This document shows positions 41,572-50,676 of a stretch of DNA of 64,000 bases, piece after piece. Source of the DNA: Adlercreutzia equolifaciens. GTDB taxonomy: Bacteria > Actinomycetota > Coriobacteriia > Coriobacteriales > Eggerthellaceae. The notes under the pieces are model-generated. The model worked only from the letters and a program-made list of their open reading frames with translations, ran no database searches and was not told the DNA's origin. Both the position numbers and the translations under genes were made by a program. How positions within the stretch are numbered: the first letter of the stretch is position 1; each line of letters starts with the position of its first letter. The stretch is from NCBI RefSeq assembly GCF_029076695.1, contig NZ_JARFIK010000001.1, positions 992,001 through 1,056,000 of the forward strand, written 5' to 3'.

Positions 41572-43115
41572 AAGAACAGCACGTTCATCAGCAGGTTCAG
41601 CACGAAAAGCCCTGCCACAATCACAACGAATAATCCGATGCGCCGTCCGTCGCCAGGGGCCAGACCCGTGCTCTCGTCAACGGGATGCTCTGCGGGATGA
41701 TCGACGGTCAGACCGCCGTACAGCCGCTTGAACACCACGTAGGCCGCCACGCCCGAGGCCAGGAAAAGCACCGTGGACAGGAAATTTCCCAAGGGGCTCA
41801 AGCACAGGGCGAAGGTGGCAATGCCGCAGGCCAGCACCGAGTACACCACCACGCCCACCTTGCCGCCCTTGATGAAATAGCAGTCGCGCGGGCGCTCAGC
41901 CACGGGGTATAGCTTGCGCAGCTTCATGACAATGAACCCCAGGAACATATAGCGGGCCAGAATGAACACGATGTTCATCTCGATGATGGCCACGAAGTCG
42001 AACTGTGAGAAGATCAACGACGAAATGGCAATGGTGAGCACGCCCACGTAAGGGCTGCGGCCTCCCTTGTCCACCTTGCGAATGAACTTGGGGAAGAGGT
42101 TGTCCTCGGAGAGCACCCAGAACGAGCGAGATCCCGAGGCCAGGTAGGTATTGTAGATAGTGCATTGGCTCATAATGGCAATGACCAGGAACAATACTAC
42201 GCCGGAATGGCCCAGCACCATGGAGAAGATGGTGCCGTACCCTAGCACGTCGGCGCTGAAGCCCCCATCGATGCCCCACTGGGTCCAGGAACCGGCCGGG
42301 TAGGCGGCCAGGCAGGCCAGGGTGGGCAGAATGTAGGACAGGGCGATGAGCGGCAGGGCAATGCGGAACCCGCGGGCCACGTTGTGCGAGGAGTCCTCGT
42401 ACTCGCCGGACATGGCGGCGATGCACTCGTAGCCGCAGTACATCCAAATGCCCAAGCTGATGGAGGCGGCAATGCACTGCATGGGCGCCTCGGGCATGGC
42501 GAAGACGGGATCGAAGGGATTGGTCTGCCAGTTCATGAAGCCGAAGACGGCCGCCATGCCGAACACAATGATGATGAGCACCGAGAAGAACGAGCTGATG
42601 CGCTCCACTTCGACAAGGCCGACCAGATTGATGACGGTAAAGCTGGCCACCACCAAAAGCTTCACGCCGAACGTGCCGGCATCATCCAGCGAGAGCAGCT
42701 GCGAGGTGTAGCCGCCCACCATGGCAATGTAGGCTCCCGAAGAAATGTAGGTGTCCATGGAAGTCCACCAGCCGGCTTGGAAGCCCCAGAATTCCCCGAA
42801 GGTTTCCTTGGCCCAGGCGTAGATGCCGCCCTCCCGGGGAAGGATGGCGTTGGCCTCGGCCACGAGGCGGCTAATGGGACGCGCCCAAACGATGGGCAGC
42901 ACAATGAGAATGATAAGGGTGAGGCCTGGGCCGGCGGCGGGAATGATTTCCTCGATGCCGAAAGCACCGGCAGAAACAAGACAGAAGAGCATGAAGGCGA
43001 TGCCAAGAGCGCTGATTTTGCTTTTGCGCAGATGCCCGATGGAGCCTTCGGGCGCAGAAGGGGGAAAGAGATCGCGTTCCGCGAGGGGAACCTCTTCATT
43101 CTCGCGCAAAATCAA
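41568..43115 (-). CDS. APC-superfamily amino acid permease
   Basis: A 515-residue protein with twelve or more TM helices. The first helix has the broken GAFGIEEIIPAAGPG-type motif, and helix 3 the LPREGGIYAWAKETFG region that are typical of APC transporters. The start is uncertain: TTG at 43115 has a GGGGTGG site, and a second TTG at 43109 is nearly as well placed. The substrate (amino acid, polyamine or a product/precursor antiport) cannot be read from sequence. Confidence 0.87.
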   Translation of the reverse strand: MILRENEEVPLAERDLFPPSAPEGSIGHLRKSKISALGIAFMLFCLVSAGAFGIEEIIPAAGPGLTLIILIVLPIVWARPISRLVAEANAILPREGGIYAWAKETFGEFWGFQAGWWTSMDTYISSGAYIAMVGGYTSQLLSLDDAGTFGVKLLVVASFTVINLVGLVEVERISSFFSVLIIIVFGMAAVFGFMNWQTNPFDPVFAMPEAPMQCIAASISLGIWMYCGYECIAAMSGEYEDSSHNVARGFRIALPLIALSYILPTLACLAAYPAGSWTQWGIDGGFSADVLGYGTIFSMVLGHSGVVLFLVIAIMSQCTIYNTYLASGSRSFWVLSEDNLFPKFIRKVDKGGRSPYVGVLTIAISSLIFSQFDFVAIIEMNIVFILARYMFLGFIVMKLRKLYPVAERPRDCYFIKGGKVGVVVYSVLACGIATFALCLSPLGNFLSTVLFLASGVAAYVVFKRLYGGLTVDHPAEHPVDESTGLAPGDGRRIGLFVVIVAGLFVLNLLMNVLFF

Positions 43116-43267
43116 CCACCCCTCTCATAGCTCATCTGGCGACAAGAGTGCAGTGTATCCCATAAAGTCGCCCAGGGCGAGAACATTTTTCGGGAGCAAG
43201 AAGCGCCAGGAGGGCAGCCGCAGGGGAGGCGATGGGGACGTCGGTGAGAAAAAGACGAGGCAGATGC

Positions 43268-43300
43268 ACAAAAACGGCGCGTCGACGAGCGACGCGCCGT
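43268..43300 (-). terminator. Intrinsic terminator after the surface protein gene
   Basis: Perfect 11-bp arms ACGGCGCGTCG and CGACGCGCCGT (43274-43284, 43290-43300), followed on the minus strand by TTTTGTG. Confidence 0.85.
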
Positions 43301-43332
43301 GGAAAGAAACGCAGAGCGGCGAAGAGAGGAGG

Positions 43333-45099
43333 TTAATCGTTCGCGCGCTTGCGGTGAATAAGCGAGGCGCCGGCTACCAGAGCCGCGGCCAGGGCCAAAC
43401 CGCCCACGGTCACCATGGTTTGGGTGAGGGGGTCGCCGGTCTGAGGCACGGAAGCGTAGCGGCTGCCGCTGGCGCTACGGGTGGTCGACGAGGAGTGCGA
43501 GGGCTGGTCGGTGTCGGTGGAAGCGTCGGCGTTGGCATCGGCATCACCGGAATCGTCGGCATCGCTGGCATGAATGTTGGTGCCACCGTTGTGGACGAAG
43601 GGGTTATCGGCGGGCTCGTCGGTATCCGCGGGGGTGTCCGGGGAAGTGGGCTCGTCGTCGGGATCGGTCTGGGTGCCCGTGTCCGTTGTGCCAGGGGTGT
43701 CGGGGTCGGTAGGCGTCCCAGGAGTGTCGGGATCCGTGGAGGTACCGGGCTGATCAGGCGTGCTGGGATCGGTGGAGGTGCCGGGCTGATCGGGCTGGGT
43801 GCCCGGGTTGACCGGCTGGTCAGGGTTAACCGGCTGGTCGGGAGTTACCGGCTTGTCCGGCGTAGTGGGCTGATCGGGATCGGTGCTCGGCGTGACCTTG
43901 CTGACGGTGAAGGGGGCATCGCTGTCGCCGCCTGTGCGCTGCTCGGTGTAGCCCTCGGGGGCATAGGGAGCGACGTCCTTGTTCCAGCTACCGCCCGTGA
44001 CTACCAGGTTCGTGCCGTCGCCCGGGTCGGCAGGATCGGCGGTGGGGTCGAAGAGGCTGCCTTCCAGCTGATAGGTGCCGTCCGTGGCATTGATGGTGCT
44101 GGTCTGGCCATTGCCATTGGCAAGAATGCTGTTCTTGCCCACACCCTTGACGGTGGTGCCGGTGCCCAGGGTGACGTTGTCGTTCTTGGCCGGCGCCCCG
44201 TCAGGGCTCGGATAGCTTGAATACAAGAAGGCTGCCTGGGGAGTGGCGGGCTCGGCGTCGTCGGCCTCGGTGGTGATGGTGGAGTCGGTGACGTTGACGT
44301 CAATGTTGTCGCAGCCTTGGAACACCACGGTGCCGAAGACGTTCGTGTCGCCGGCGATGCCCTTGCTAGTGAGCACCGAGCCGTTGGAAATGGTGACCTT
44401 CGATCCCGAGGAGCCAGCCGAGCTGTCGGGACCCTTCATGTACAGGGCGCCATAGCCACTGATGGTGCTATGGTCGATGGTAAGGTCGACGGGGTTGAAC
44501 GTGATGATGCCGTAGCCGGCCTTCGAGGCGGTCAGCGTGCTGTTGTCGATGGTCACTTGGGTAGTTTGCGGCGTGTTGCCGCCGATGGTGAGCACCTGGG
44601 TGTTGCCGGCGCCCGTTGCGGTGAGCGTGACATTATCAAGGCGCAGGCTCTTGTAGCCATCGCGGGCAGAGACGACGCGTCCGTAGGCGTCGGGGTTCGT
44701 GACGGTGAGGTTTTTCAGCACGAAGGCGGCGCTGCTGCTCTCGTCGTCGCCGCCGTATAGATAGAGGCCGCGATTGTGAACCGTGAGCGTGTGGCCGCCG
44801 CCGTCGAGGGTGACGCCCTTTTCGATAGAGAGGGTATCGCTTACCTCTTGATCGGCAAGCAAGGTGATAGTGGCGCCGTCGGGGGCAGCCGCGGCGGCCT
44901 CCTCCAGGGTGCCGTAGTCGGTGGTGGTGCCATCGGGGGCAACTACTTGGACCAGGGCCGTGGGGGCCGGGTCGGTTTCGGTGCCTGCTTCGGTGGAGCT
45001 ATCGTCGGTGGCGAAGGCGGTGGCCGGTACCAGGTACAGTGCCAGCAGCACCGAGGCAATCACCGATGTTGCCTTGGTTAACTTCTTCTGTTTCCTCAT
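43333..45099 (-). CDS. Sec-exported cell-wall-anchored protein with beta-helix-like region
   Basis: A 588-residue protein from the ATG at 45099. A Sec signal (basic MRKQKKLTK then a hydrophobic core ending in TAFA) leads to repeated short beta-strand sequences with many Asn, Thr and Gly (about 90-370), typical of a parallel beta-helix or pectate-lyase-like fold. A low-complexity stalk of Pro, Asp, Thr and Gln (about 395-500) follows, then a sorting signal VPQTGD, hydrophobic helix and RKRAND tail. VPQTG is an LPXTG variant. It is probably a surface adhesin or carbohydrate-binding protein anchored by sortase. Confidence 0.85.
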   Translation of the reverse strand: MRKQKKLTKATSVIASVLLALYLVPATAFATDDSSTEAGTETDPAPTALVQVVAPDGTTTDYGTLEEAAAAAPDGATITLLADQEVSDTLSIEKGVTLDGGGHTLTVHNRGLYLYGGDDESSSAAFVLKNLTVTNPDAYGRVVSARDGYKSLRLDNVTLTATGAGNTQVLTIGGNTPQTTQVTIDNSTLTASKAGYGIITFNPVDLTIDHSTISGYGALYMKGPDSSAGSSGSKVTISNGSVLTSKGIAGDTNVFGTVVFQGCDNIDVNVTDSTITTEADDAEPATPQAAFLYSSYPSPDGAPAKNDNVTLGTGTTVKGVGKNSILANGNGQTSTINATDGTYQLEGSLFDPTADPADPGDGTNLVVTGGSWNKDVAPYAPEGYTEQRTGGDSDAPFTVSKVTPSTDPDQPTTPDKPVTPDQPVNPDQPVNPGTQPDQPGTSTDPSTPDQPGTSTDPDTPGTPTDPDTPGTTDTGTQTDPDDEPTSPDTPADTDEPADNPFVHNGGTNIHASDADDSGDADANADASTDTDQPSHSSSTTRSASGSRYASVPQTGDPLTQTMVTVGGLALAAALVAGASLIHRKRAND

Positions 45100-45383
45100 A
45101 ACTCTCACTTCTTTCGCCTCGAGGGGAGCCGTGGCCCGGTGGTGCCGACAAGCACAAGAAACAACGAGGTCGCGGGATGAATAAAACCTTAGCAACCAGA
45201 TCGGCGATAGCGGGGTGCGTGAAGGAGTTATTGAGAAAGTGTGCAACGCCCGAAACCTGTCAGTAAAACTGCCCTCCTTCTCGTTGAATGCCCGTATCGC
45301 GGGCGTTACGAACCGCTACAATGAAGCGAGTTCATTCGTTCGGCGCGCCGCAGAAGGTCGCCGCTTGTGCAAGGAGGATGCCC

Positions 45384-47294
45384 GTGAGCGCATTGGAAAC
45401 GGCGCAGCGTCAGCTGCTGGCAGAGAGCTACCCCACGCGATCCGAGGCCGTGGCCGCCTTGGTCGAACTGGAGGCCACCTGCGCCCTGCCGCGTGGTACC
45501 GAGTTGTTCGCCTCGGATATTCACGGCGAGTTCAACGCTTTCTCCCATGTGCTGCGCGGAGGTTCGGGCGCGGTGCGCCAGCTGGTACACGACACGTTCG
45601 GCCATCAGCTTTCTGCCGACGAGAAGGCCGAGCTGCTGAGTTTCATCCTCTATCCCCGTGAGAAGTGCGCCTTTGTAGAGGCTGAGCGCGGCAACTTGGA
45701 GGCCTATCTGGCAGATCAGGTCCCCCTGGTGGTGGCGGTGGCGCGGCGGGCGGCGGCCGCGACGTCCCTGGACGCCGTATGCGCGCTCATCCCTGAGTCC
45801 TTTGCACTTATCGAGGAGCTGATTGCCGCCGAGCCGGCCGATGCGGCGAAGCGCGCCTATTGCTCGGCTCTTGTGGCCGGGTATCTGGAGGCCGGCGAGG
45901 GAGTGGCCCTGGCCGAAGCGTTGGGAACGCTTGTGCAGCACCTGATGGTAAACCAGCTGCATTTGGTGGGCGACGTGTACGACCGCGGTCCGGCGCCTCA
46001 GCTTATCATGGAGGAGCTGCTGACGTTCCCCAACGTGGACGTGCAGTGGGGCAACCATGACATCCTGTGGATGGGCGCGGCGCTGGGGCAGCCGGGCAGC
46101 GTGGCCAACGTGGTGCGCATCTGCGCCCGCTACGGCAACTTGAACATTTTGGAGGACGCCTACGGTATCAATTTGCGCCCGCTGGCCGCCTTCGCCGCCG
46201 AAGCCTATGCCGACGACCCCTGTGCCGCCTTCGGGCTTAAAGACCGCACGGGACTTACGGATGCCGAAGCGGCGCTGACCGAGAAGATCCAGAAGGCTAT
46301 GGCCATCATTCAGTTCAAGGTGGAGGCGCAGCTCATTGCCGAGAATCCCAGCTTTGGCCTGGAGGACCGCAATCTGCTGCACCTGGTGGACCGCGAGCGC
46401 GGCACCGTGGTGGTCGATGGCGTGGAGTACGAACTGATCGACACCGTCTTTCCCACGGTGGACTGGGAGGATCCCTATCAGCTCACCCCCGGCGAACAAG
46501 CAGTTATCGAGCAGCTGTGCGCCGCGTTCCAAAACAGCGAGAAGCTCCAGCGCCATATGGGCTTTTTCCTGGAGCACGGCAGCCTGTACAAAATTGAGAA
46601 CGGCAACTTGCTGCTCCATGCCTGCGTGCCGCTGAACGCCGACGGATCGCTCATGGAGGTGACCCTGTTCGGCGAGACATACCGTGGCAAGAGCCTCTAC
46701 GACATGGTGGATCGCTGCGTTCGCGAGGCCTTCGAGGCAGAAGGCGAGGCGCGCAAACGCGGTCTCGATATGCTGTGGTACCTGTGGCTCGGCCCTGGCT
46801 CGCCCCTCTTCGCCAAAAGCAAGATGGCCACGTTCGAGCTGTACCTCATTGCCGACAAGGCGGCGCGCAAAGAGGTGAAGAACGCCTTCTACTCGCTGCT
46901 CGACAATGCGGTGGTGGTGGATGGTATCTTCGAGGATTTCGGCATGGATCCGGCTACCTCGCGCATTGTGTGCGGCCATGTGCCGGTCAAGGCAAAGGAC
47001 GGCGAGGACCCGGTGAAGGCCGACGGACGCGTGCTGTGCATCGATGGCGGCTTCTCGGCGGCGTACCAGAAGACTACGGGCTTGGCGGGCTATACGCTGG
47101 TGTCCAATGCCGAGGGACTGTTCCTGGACGCCAATACACCGCTCGCGTCGCGGGATGCTGCGGTGAAGGATAACGCCGACATTGTGGCGGACCGTCGGGT
47201 CCTCGAGCGCTATCCGCGTCCGGCTACCGTAGCCGATACCGACGAGGGGGCCGCGCTCCAGGCTCGCGCCGCGCTTATTGCCAGCTTGCTGTAG
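45384..47294 (+). CDS. fbp: Fructose-1,6-bisphosphatase class III
   Basis: A 636-residue gluconeogenic enzyme of the class III type found in Firmicutes and Coriobacteria. Metallophosphatase motifs are visible: FASDIHGEF near residue 45, GDVYDRG, WGNHDILWMGAALG and CGHVPVK. I chose the GTG at 45384, 6 nt after AAGGAGG; an ATG two codons upstream is too close to the ribosome site. It converges on the next gene with no gap between the stop codons. Confidence 0.93.
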   Translation: MSALETAQRQLLAESYPTRSEAVAALVELEATCALPRGTELFASDIHGEFNAFSHVLRGGSGAVRQLVHDTFGHQLSADEKAELLSFILYPREKCAFVEAERGNLEAYLADQVPLVVAVARRAAAATSLDAVCALIPESFALIEELIAAEPADAAKRAYCSALVAGYLEAGEGVALAEALGTLVQHLMVNQLHLVGDVYDRGPAPQLIMEELLTFPNVDVQWGNHDILWMGAALGQPGSVANVVRICARYGNLNILEDAYGINLRPLAAFAAEAYADDPCAAFGLKDRTGLTDAEAALTEKIQKAMAIIQFKVEAQLIAENPSFGLEDRNLLHLVDRERGTVVVDGVEYELIDTVFPTVDWEDPYQLTPGEQAVIEQLCAAFQNSEKLQRHMGFFLEHGSLYKIENGNLLLHACVPLNADGSLMEVTLFGETYRGKSLYDMVDRCVREAFEAEGEARKRGLDMLWYLWLGPGSPLFAKSKMATFELYLIADKAARKEVKNAFYSLLDNAVVVDGIFEDFGMDPATSRIVCGHVPVKAKDGEDPVKADGRVLCIDGGFSAAYQKTTGLAGYTLVSNAEGLFLDANTPLASRDAAVKDNADIVADRRVLERYPRPATVADTDEGAALQARAALIASLL

Positions 47295-47945
47295 CTAGTA
47301 CTTCTCCCACAGGGCCAATTCCAGGTAGGATGCCAGACAGCACAGACCGAAGCCGATAATGATCAGGGCGAACACGATGTTGGCCACCCGCGGGCGCAGG
47401 TGCATGAAGCCCTCGCACACCAGGGGGAAGACCACCCATACGTAGAGCATGGATACCAGACCGATGAAGAAGTCGTTCACCAGCCATGCTTGGCCGAGCA
47501 CATTGCCCGGCAGTTGAGAGTTGTCCCAGAAGGGGTATTCGCCGGTGATGGGGTCGGGCTGGTTCACCAGCAGCCCCATGACCAGCTCGAGCACCATGGC
47601 AATGAGAATGGCCGCCACAAAGCATTCCAGGAAGGCGCCCCACAGGGTTTTGCGGCGCATGATGAAGTGCTCCTTCAAAGGCTCGATGAGCAGCGTCATG
47701 AACACGGCGCCGAAACCGTAGACCCAGTAGGGGTGGTACCAGGGATCGCTCCAGACGGCGTAGTCGGCATCCACAATGCCGAAGAACTTGTCCATGAAGA
47801 AGCAGTAGGGCATTTCCAGCCAGTGGCCGATAATGCAGCACAGGCAGAAGCACACGGCCAGGGCACGCCAAAACTCCCAGGTCTTGGGTGCGAAATAGCC
47901 GATCTCGTCCTGCTCCGTTACCTTGTGAATCCTCAGGAATGCCAT
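47295..47945 (-). CDS. Membrane protein of the putative CmpB/type-IV ABC permease family
   Basis: A 216-residue protein with five to six TM helices and short aromatic-rich loops (HPYWVYGFGAVF and the LLIEPLKEHF loop). The look is that of the small uncharacterised membrane family sometimes labelled putative ABC transporter type IV; no ATPase gene is adjacent, so transport is not established. It converges on fbp. Confidence 0.65.
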   Translation of the reverse strand: MAFLRIHKVTEQDEIGYFAPKTWEFWRALAVCFCLCCIIGHWLEMPYCFFMDKFFGIVDADYAVWSDPWYHPYWVYGFGAVFMTLLIEPLKEHFIMRRKTLWGAFLECFVAAILIAMVLELVMGLLVNQPDPITGEYPFWDNSQLPGNVLGQAWLVNDFFIGLVSMLYVWVVFPLVCEGFMHLRPRVANIVFALIIIGFGLCCLASYLELALWEKY

Positions 47946-48222
47946 GGGAGTCTCTTTAGTCTCGAAACGTTCAGTGACTTCAGCCTACCCTGCCCACCCC
48001 GCGGGGTGCGCGGCAATTAGTAAGGCTTTAACTCACCGTTGATTCGTTGTTGCCGAACGAGGGCATTCCGCCGGCGTCCGGGGCGGCTGTTCCCGAAGGC
48101 GAAGGGGCGGGGCAGGAGTCGATGCACCGTTACCTTTGACGGCGGTCGCAGGGCCTCTTGTTTGCTACACTGGGAGAACAACGGCTCTGCTCGGGCGGGG
48201 CCCTGCAGGGAAGGACGCTGCT

Positions 48223-49266
48223 ATGCGCGTGATCGATCGGGAATACCAGGAAGAGCGGGAGCGCCGTGAGCTTTCCCCGGATGCGGCGGGGGCGGCCGAC
48301 ACGGAGGGGCGTGAGCGGTCGACGGACCCCGATGTGCTGCGCACCGATTACCAGCGCGATCGCGATAAAATCCTGCACTCGAAGTCGTTTCGGCGCCTCT
48401 CCCATAAAACCCAGGTTTTTCTCGCCTCGGAAGGCGATCACTTCCGCACCCGTTTGACCCATACCCTTGAGGTGGCCCAAATAGCCCGCACTATTACGCG
48501 CGCCCTGGGGCTCAACGAGGATTTGACTGAGGCCATTTCCCTTGGTCACGATTTGGGCCACACGCCCTTCGGCCATACCGGTGAGGCGGCGCTCAGCGCC
48601 TCGTTGGCGCGGCATCGGGGTATTGATCCCGCTTCGCCGCGAGCCCAGGCGCTCTATCGCCACAACGAGCAGAGCGTGCGCGTGGTGGAGCGCATCGAGA
48701 ACGGGGGCGCCGGGCTCAATCTTACGGCCGAGGTGCGCGACGGCATCCTCAACCATACGGGCAATCTGCGGGCCGAAACCCTGGAGGGACGCATTGTGGG
48801 CACCGCCGACCGCATTGCCTACGTGAATCACGATATCGACGACGCTATTCGCGCCGGTATTCTGAGCGAGGCCGATTTGCCCGAAACCACCCATCGGGTG
48901 CTGGGGGCCAACCATTCGGCGCGCATCGAGCGTTTGGTGTGGGACATGGTGGACACGTCGGCCGCTACGGGTGATATTGCCATGAGTCCCGAGGTGTGGG
49001 ACGCCATGATGGAGCTGCGATCCTTCCTCTTTGCCAACGTGTACACGGCGCCGGTGGTCATGGCCGAGGTGGACAAGGCTACTCACCTGCTGAGCGACTT
49101 GTTCGACTACTATGTTGAGCATATCGACGAGGTGCCCGAGGACTATCGCTCCATTTCCGAGGGCGACGACTTGCGTGCAGTGACCGACTACATTGCCGGC
49201 ATGACCGATCGCTACGCCACGGCCACCTACCAGCGGCTTTTCATTCCCCACGCGCTTTCTTACTAG
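48223..49266 (+). CDS. dgt: Deoxyguanosinetriphosphate triphosphohydrolase-like HD protein
   Basis: A 347-residue HD-domain enzyme. The metal site is visible as RLTHTLEV, then SLGHDLGHTPFGHTGE, and later the catalytic region with NHTG and the YVNHDIDDA motif. The N-terminal RTDYQRDRDKILHSKSFRRL segment is a family signature. It hydrolyses dNTPs, typically dGTP, to the nucleoside and triphosphate. The ATG at 48223 follows GGGAAGGA. The gene stands alone and is ended by the bidirectional terminator at 49298-49327. Confidence 0.92.
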   Translation: MRVIDREYQEERERRELSPDAAGAADTEGRERSTDPDVLRTDYQRDRDKILHSKSFRRLSHKTQVFLASEGDHFRTRLTHTLEVAQIARTITRALGLNEDLTEAISLGHDLGHTPFGHTGEAALSASLARHRGIDPASPRAQALYRHNEQSVRVVERIENGGAGLNLTAEVRDGILNHTGNLRAETLEGRIVGTADRIAYVNHDIDDAIRAGILSEADLPETTHRVLGANHSARIERLVWDMVDTSAATGDIAMSPEVWDAMMELRSFLFANVYTAPVVMAEVDKATHLLSDLFDYYVEHIDEVPEDYRSISEGDDLRAVTDYIAGMTDRYATATYQRLFIPHALSY

Positions 49267-49297
49267 GGCGTGGCCCGAAGAGCGGGCCCAGAAGCAA

Positions 49298-49327
49298 AAA
49301 GCCCGGAGCTTTTGGCTTCCGGGCTTT
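49298..49327. terminator. Bidirectional terminator between dgt and the dehydrogenase gene
   Basis: AAAGCCCGG (49298-49306) pairs with CCGGGCTTT (49319-49327). An A-run precedes and a T-run follows, so the convergent genes can share it. Confidence 0.82.
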
Positions 49328-49352
49328 ATCGGTGGCGTTTGGGGTGGTGCGA

Positions 49353-50291
49353 CTAGTTGTATTTGTAGAAGCCCTCGCCGGCGTTCACGCCGGTCTTGCC
49401 GGCGTCGATGTAGCTTTTCAGGGTGGCGGCAATTTTGCCGGCGATGCTGTCGGGGTTGGCGGCATCGGGGCTGGCGGCCACAATGTTGTAAGCGGTGGTC
49501 AGGCCCACAATGTCCAGGATGCGGAAGGGGCCCAAGGGGGCGCCGGTGCCCAGCATCCAGGCCTTGTCGATAGTCTCCACGTCGGCAACGCCGTTGGCGA
49601 GCAGGGCCTCGGCGGAATTGAGGAACGGCACCAGCATGGAGTTCAGCAGGTAGCCCGGCTGCTCCTTCTTCAGCTCCAGGGGAATCATGCCGATGGCACG
49701 GGCGAACTGCACCACGGCCTGGTAGGCCTCGGGACTGGTGGCGGGCTGACCCATAACCTCGGCCGTGTTGTTCTGCCAGATGTTGTTGGCGAAGTGCAGG
49801 GCCAGGAACTTGTCGGGGCGGTCGGTGTAGCCCACGATGGCGCTGGGCAGCAGCGTGGAGGAGTTCGTGCAGACGATGGTGCGCTCGGGCATATGCGGGC
49901 AGGCCTCGGCGTAGAAGGCCTCCTTTTCCGTGAGCACTTCGGCGATGGCCTCGATGACCAGATCGGCATCGTTGAAGGCCTCGTCGTAGCTGCAGGTGAG
50001 CTTGATGGAGTCACAGGCGGTGTCCACCTGGGCAATAAGCTCGTCAATCTTCTCGGCGGGCACGTCGGCGGAGTCGGTTAGGCCGCGGCACCAAGCCGCC
50101 GGATTCGTCTTCAGGGCCTCCAGGGTGCTTTTGTAAATGCCGCGCAAGCGCTCGAGCTTCGGCTTCGCGCGCTCGATCGAACCTTCGCTGCGCAGCCAAA
50201 TGGTGACATCGAAACCTTTGTAGGCGCTTTGCAGGGCAATCTGGCTGCCCAGCACGCCGCCGCCGGCAACAGTAACCTTCTGAATATCCAT
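49353..50291 (-). CDS. 3-hydroxyacyl-CoA dehydrogenase
   Basis: A 312-residue protein with an N-terminal Rossmann domain (VTVAGGGVLGSQIA, NAD-binding), the TNSST segment and a C-terminal helical dimerisation domain ending with the AGEGFYKYN motif. The family motif HFFNP after the catalytic region reads HFANN here (H166), marking a divergent subgroup. A GAAAGGAG site precedes the ATG at 50291. It probably interconverts a 3-hydroxyacyl-CoA and 3-ketoacyl-CoA; no thiolase or crotonase gene is adjacent. Confidence 0.87.
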   Translation of the reverse strand: MDIQKVTVAGGGVLGSQIALQSAYKGFDVTIWLRSEGSIERAKPKLERLRGIYKSTLEALKTNPAAWCRGLTDSADVPAEKIDELIAQVDTACDSIKLTCSYDEAFNDADLVIEAIAEVLTEKEAFYAEACPHMPERTIVCTNSSTLLPSAIVGYTDRPDKFLALHFANNIWQNNTAEVMGQPATSPEAYQAVVQFARAIGMIPLELKKEQPGYLLNSMLVPFLNSAEALLANGVADVETIDKAWMLGTGAPLGPFRILDIVGLTTAYNIVAASPDAANPDSIAGKIAATLKSYIDAGKTGVNAGEGFYKYN

Positions 50292-50461
50292 GGACGCTCC
50301 TTTCGTGAGGATAAAGTAGGGCTCCAGCCTAAGCCTGCGTCCTAGCATAGAAGAAAATCTCCAAAGGTTCGTTTCAGGAAGGTTACCTTCGGGGAAGGGG
50401 GAGACGGCTCGCAACAGCGAGACGGAGCTCGGTGCGAATATTGACGCCTCGTCTGTCAGAT

Positions 50462-50542
50462 GACCCTCTGGTCACGCCCGAGCAACGGTTCGGGGCGGGT
50501 CCGTTGCAAGTTGGCGACCTCCTCTGTGGAGGTCCTATGATG
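50462..50542 (+). promoter_or_regulatory. Palindrome cluster and -10 box upstream of the flavin reductase
   Basis: Three inverted repeats follow one another: TGACC-N4-GGTCA (50462-50475), GCAACGG-N12-CCGTTGC (50483-50508) and GACCTCC-N5-GGAGGTC (50517-50535). The last ends just before TATGAT (50537-50542), a good -10 box. The arrangement suggests operators over a promoter. The rest of the 385-nt gap (50292-50676) holds a leader of about 125 nt and no gene. Confidence 0.5.
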
Positions 50543-50676
50543 AAGTCATCGGAAAGGTGCGAATTAGGGGGAAGGGACGTTCCCGAAAGGTAACCAGAAG
50601 TGACCAGCAGTTTTGACCGCGGCTGCTTCAGCACCCGTCTCCCTTCGCGTAGAGGCGTTGCTTTAGGAGGCACATC

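Noticed and set aside
43660-43880. Short repeated DNA that might suggest a CRISPR or tandem repeat array
   Set aside because: It is in frame and encodes the Pro/Asp/Thr/Gln stalk of the surface protein; units are imperfect and have no spacers.
48030-48175. Possible promoter TTGACG with TACACT upstream of dgt
   Set aside because: The boxes are about 24 bp apart, too far for a standard promoter; no other -35 fits well.
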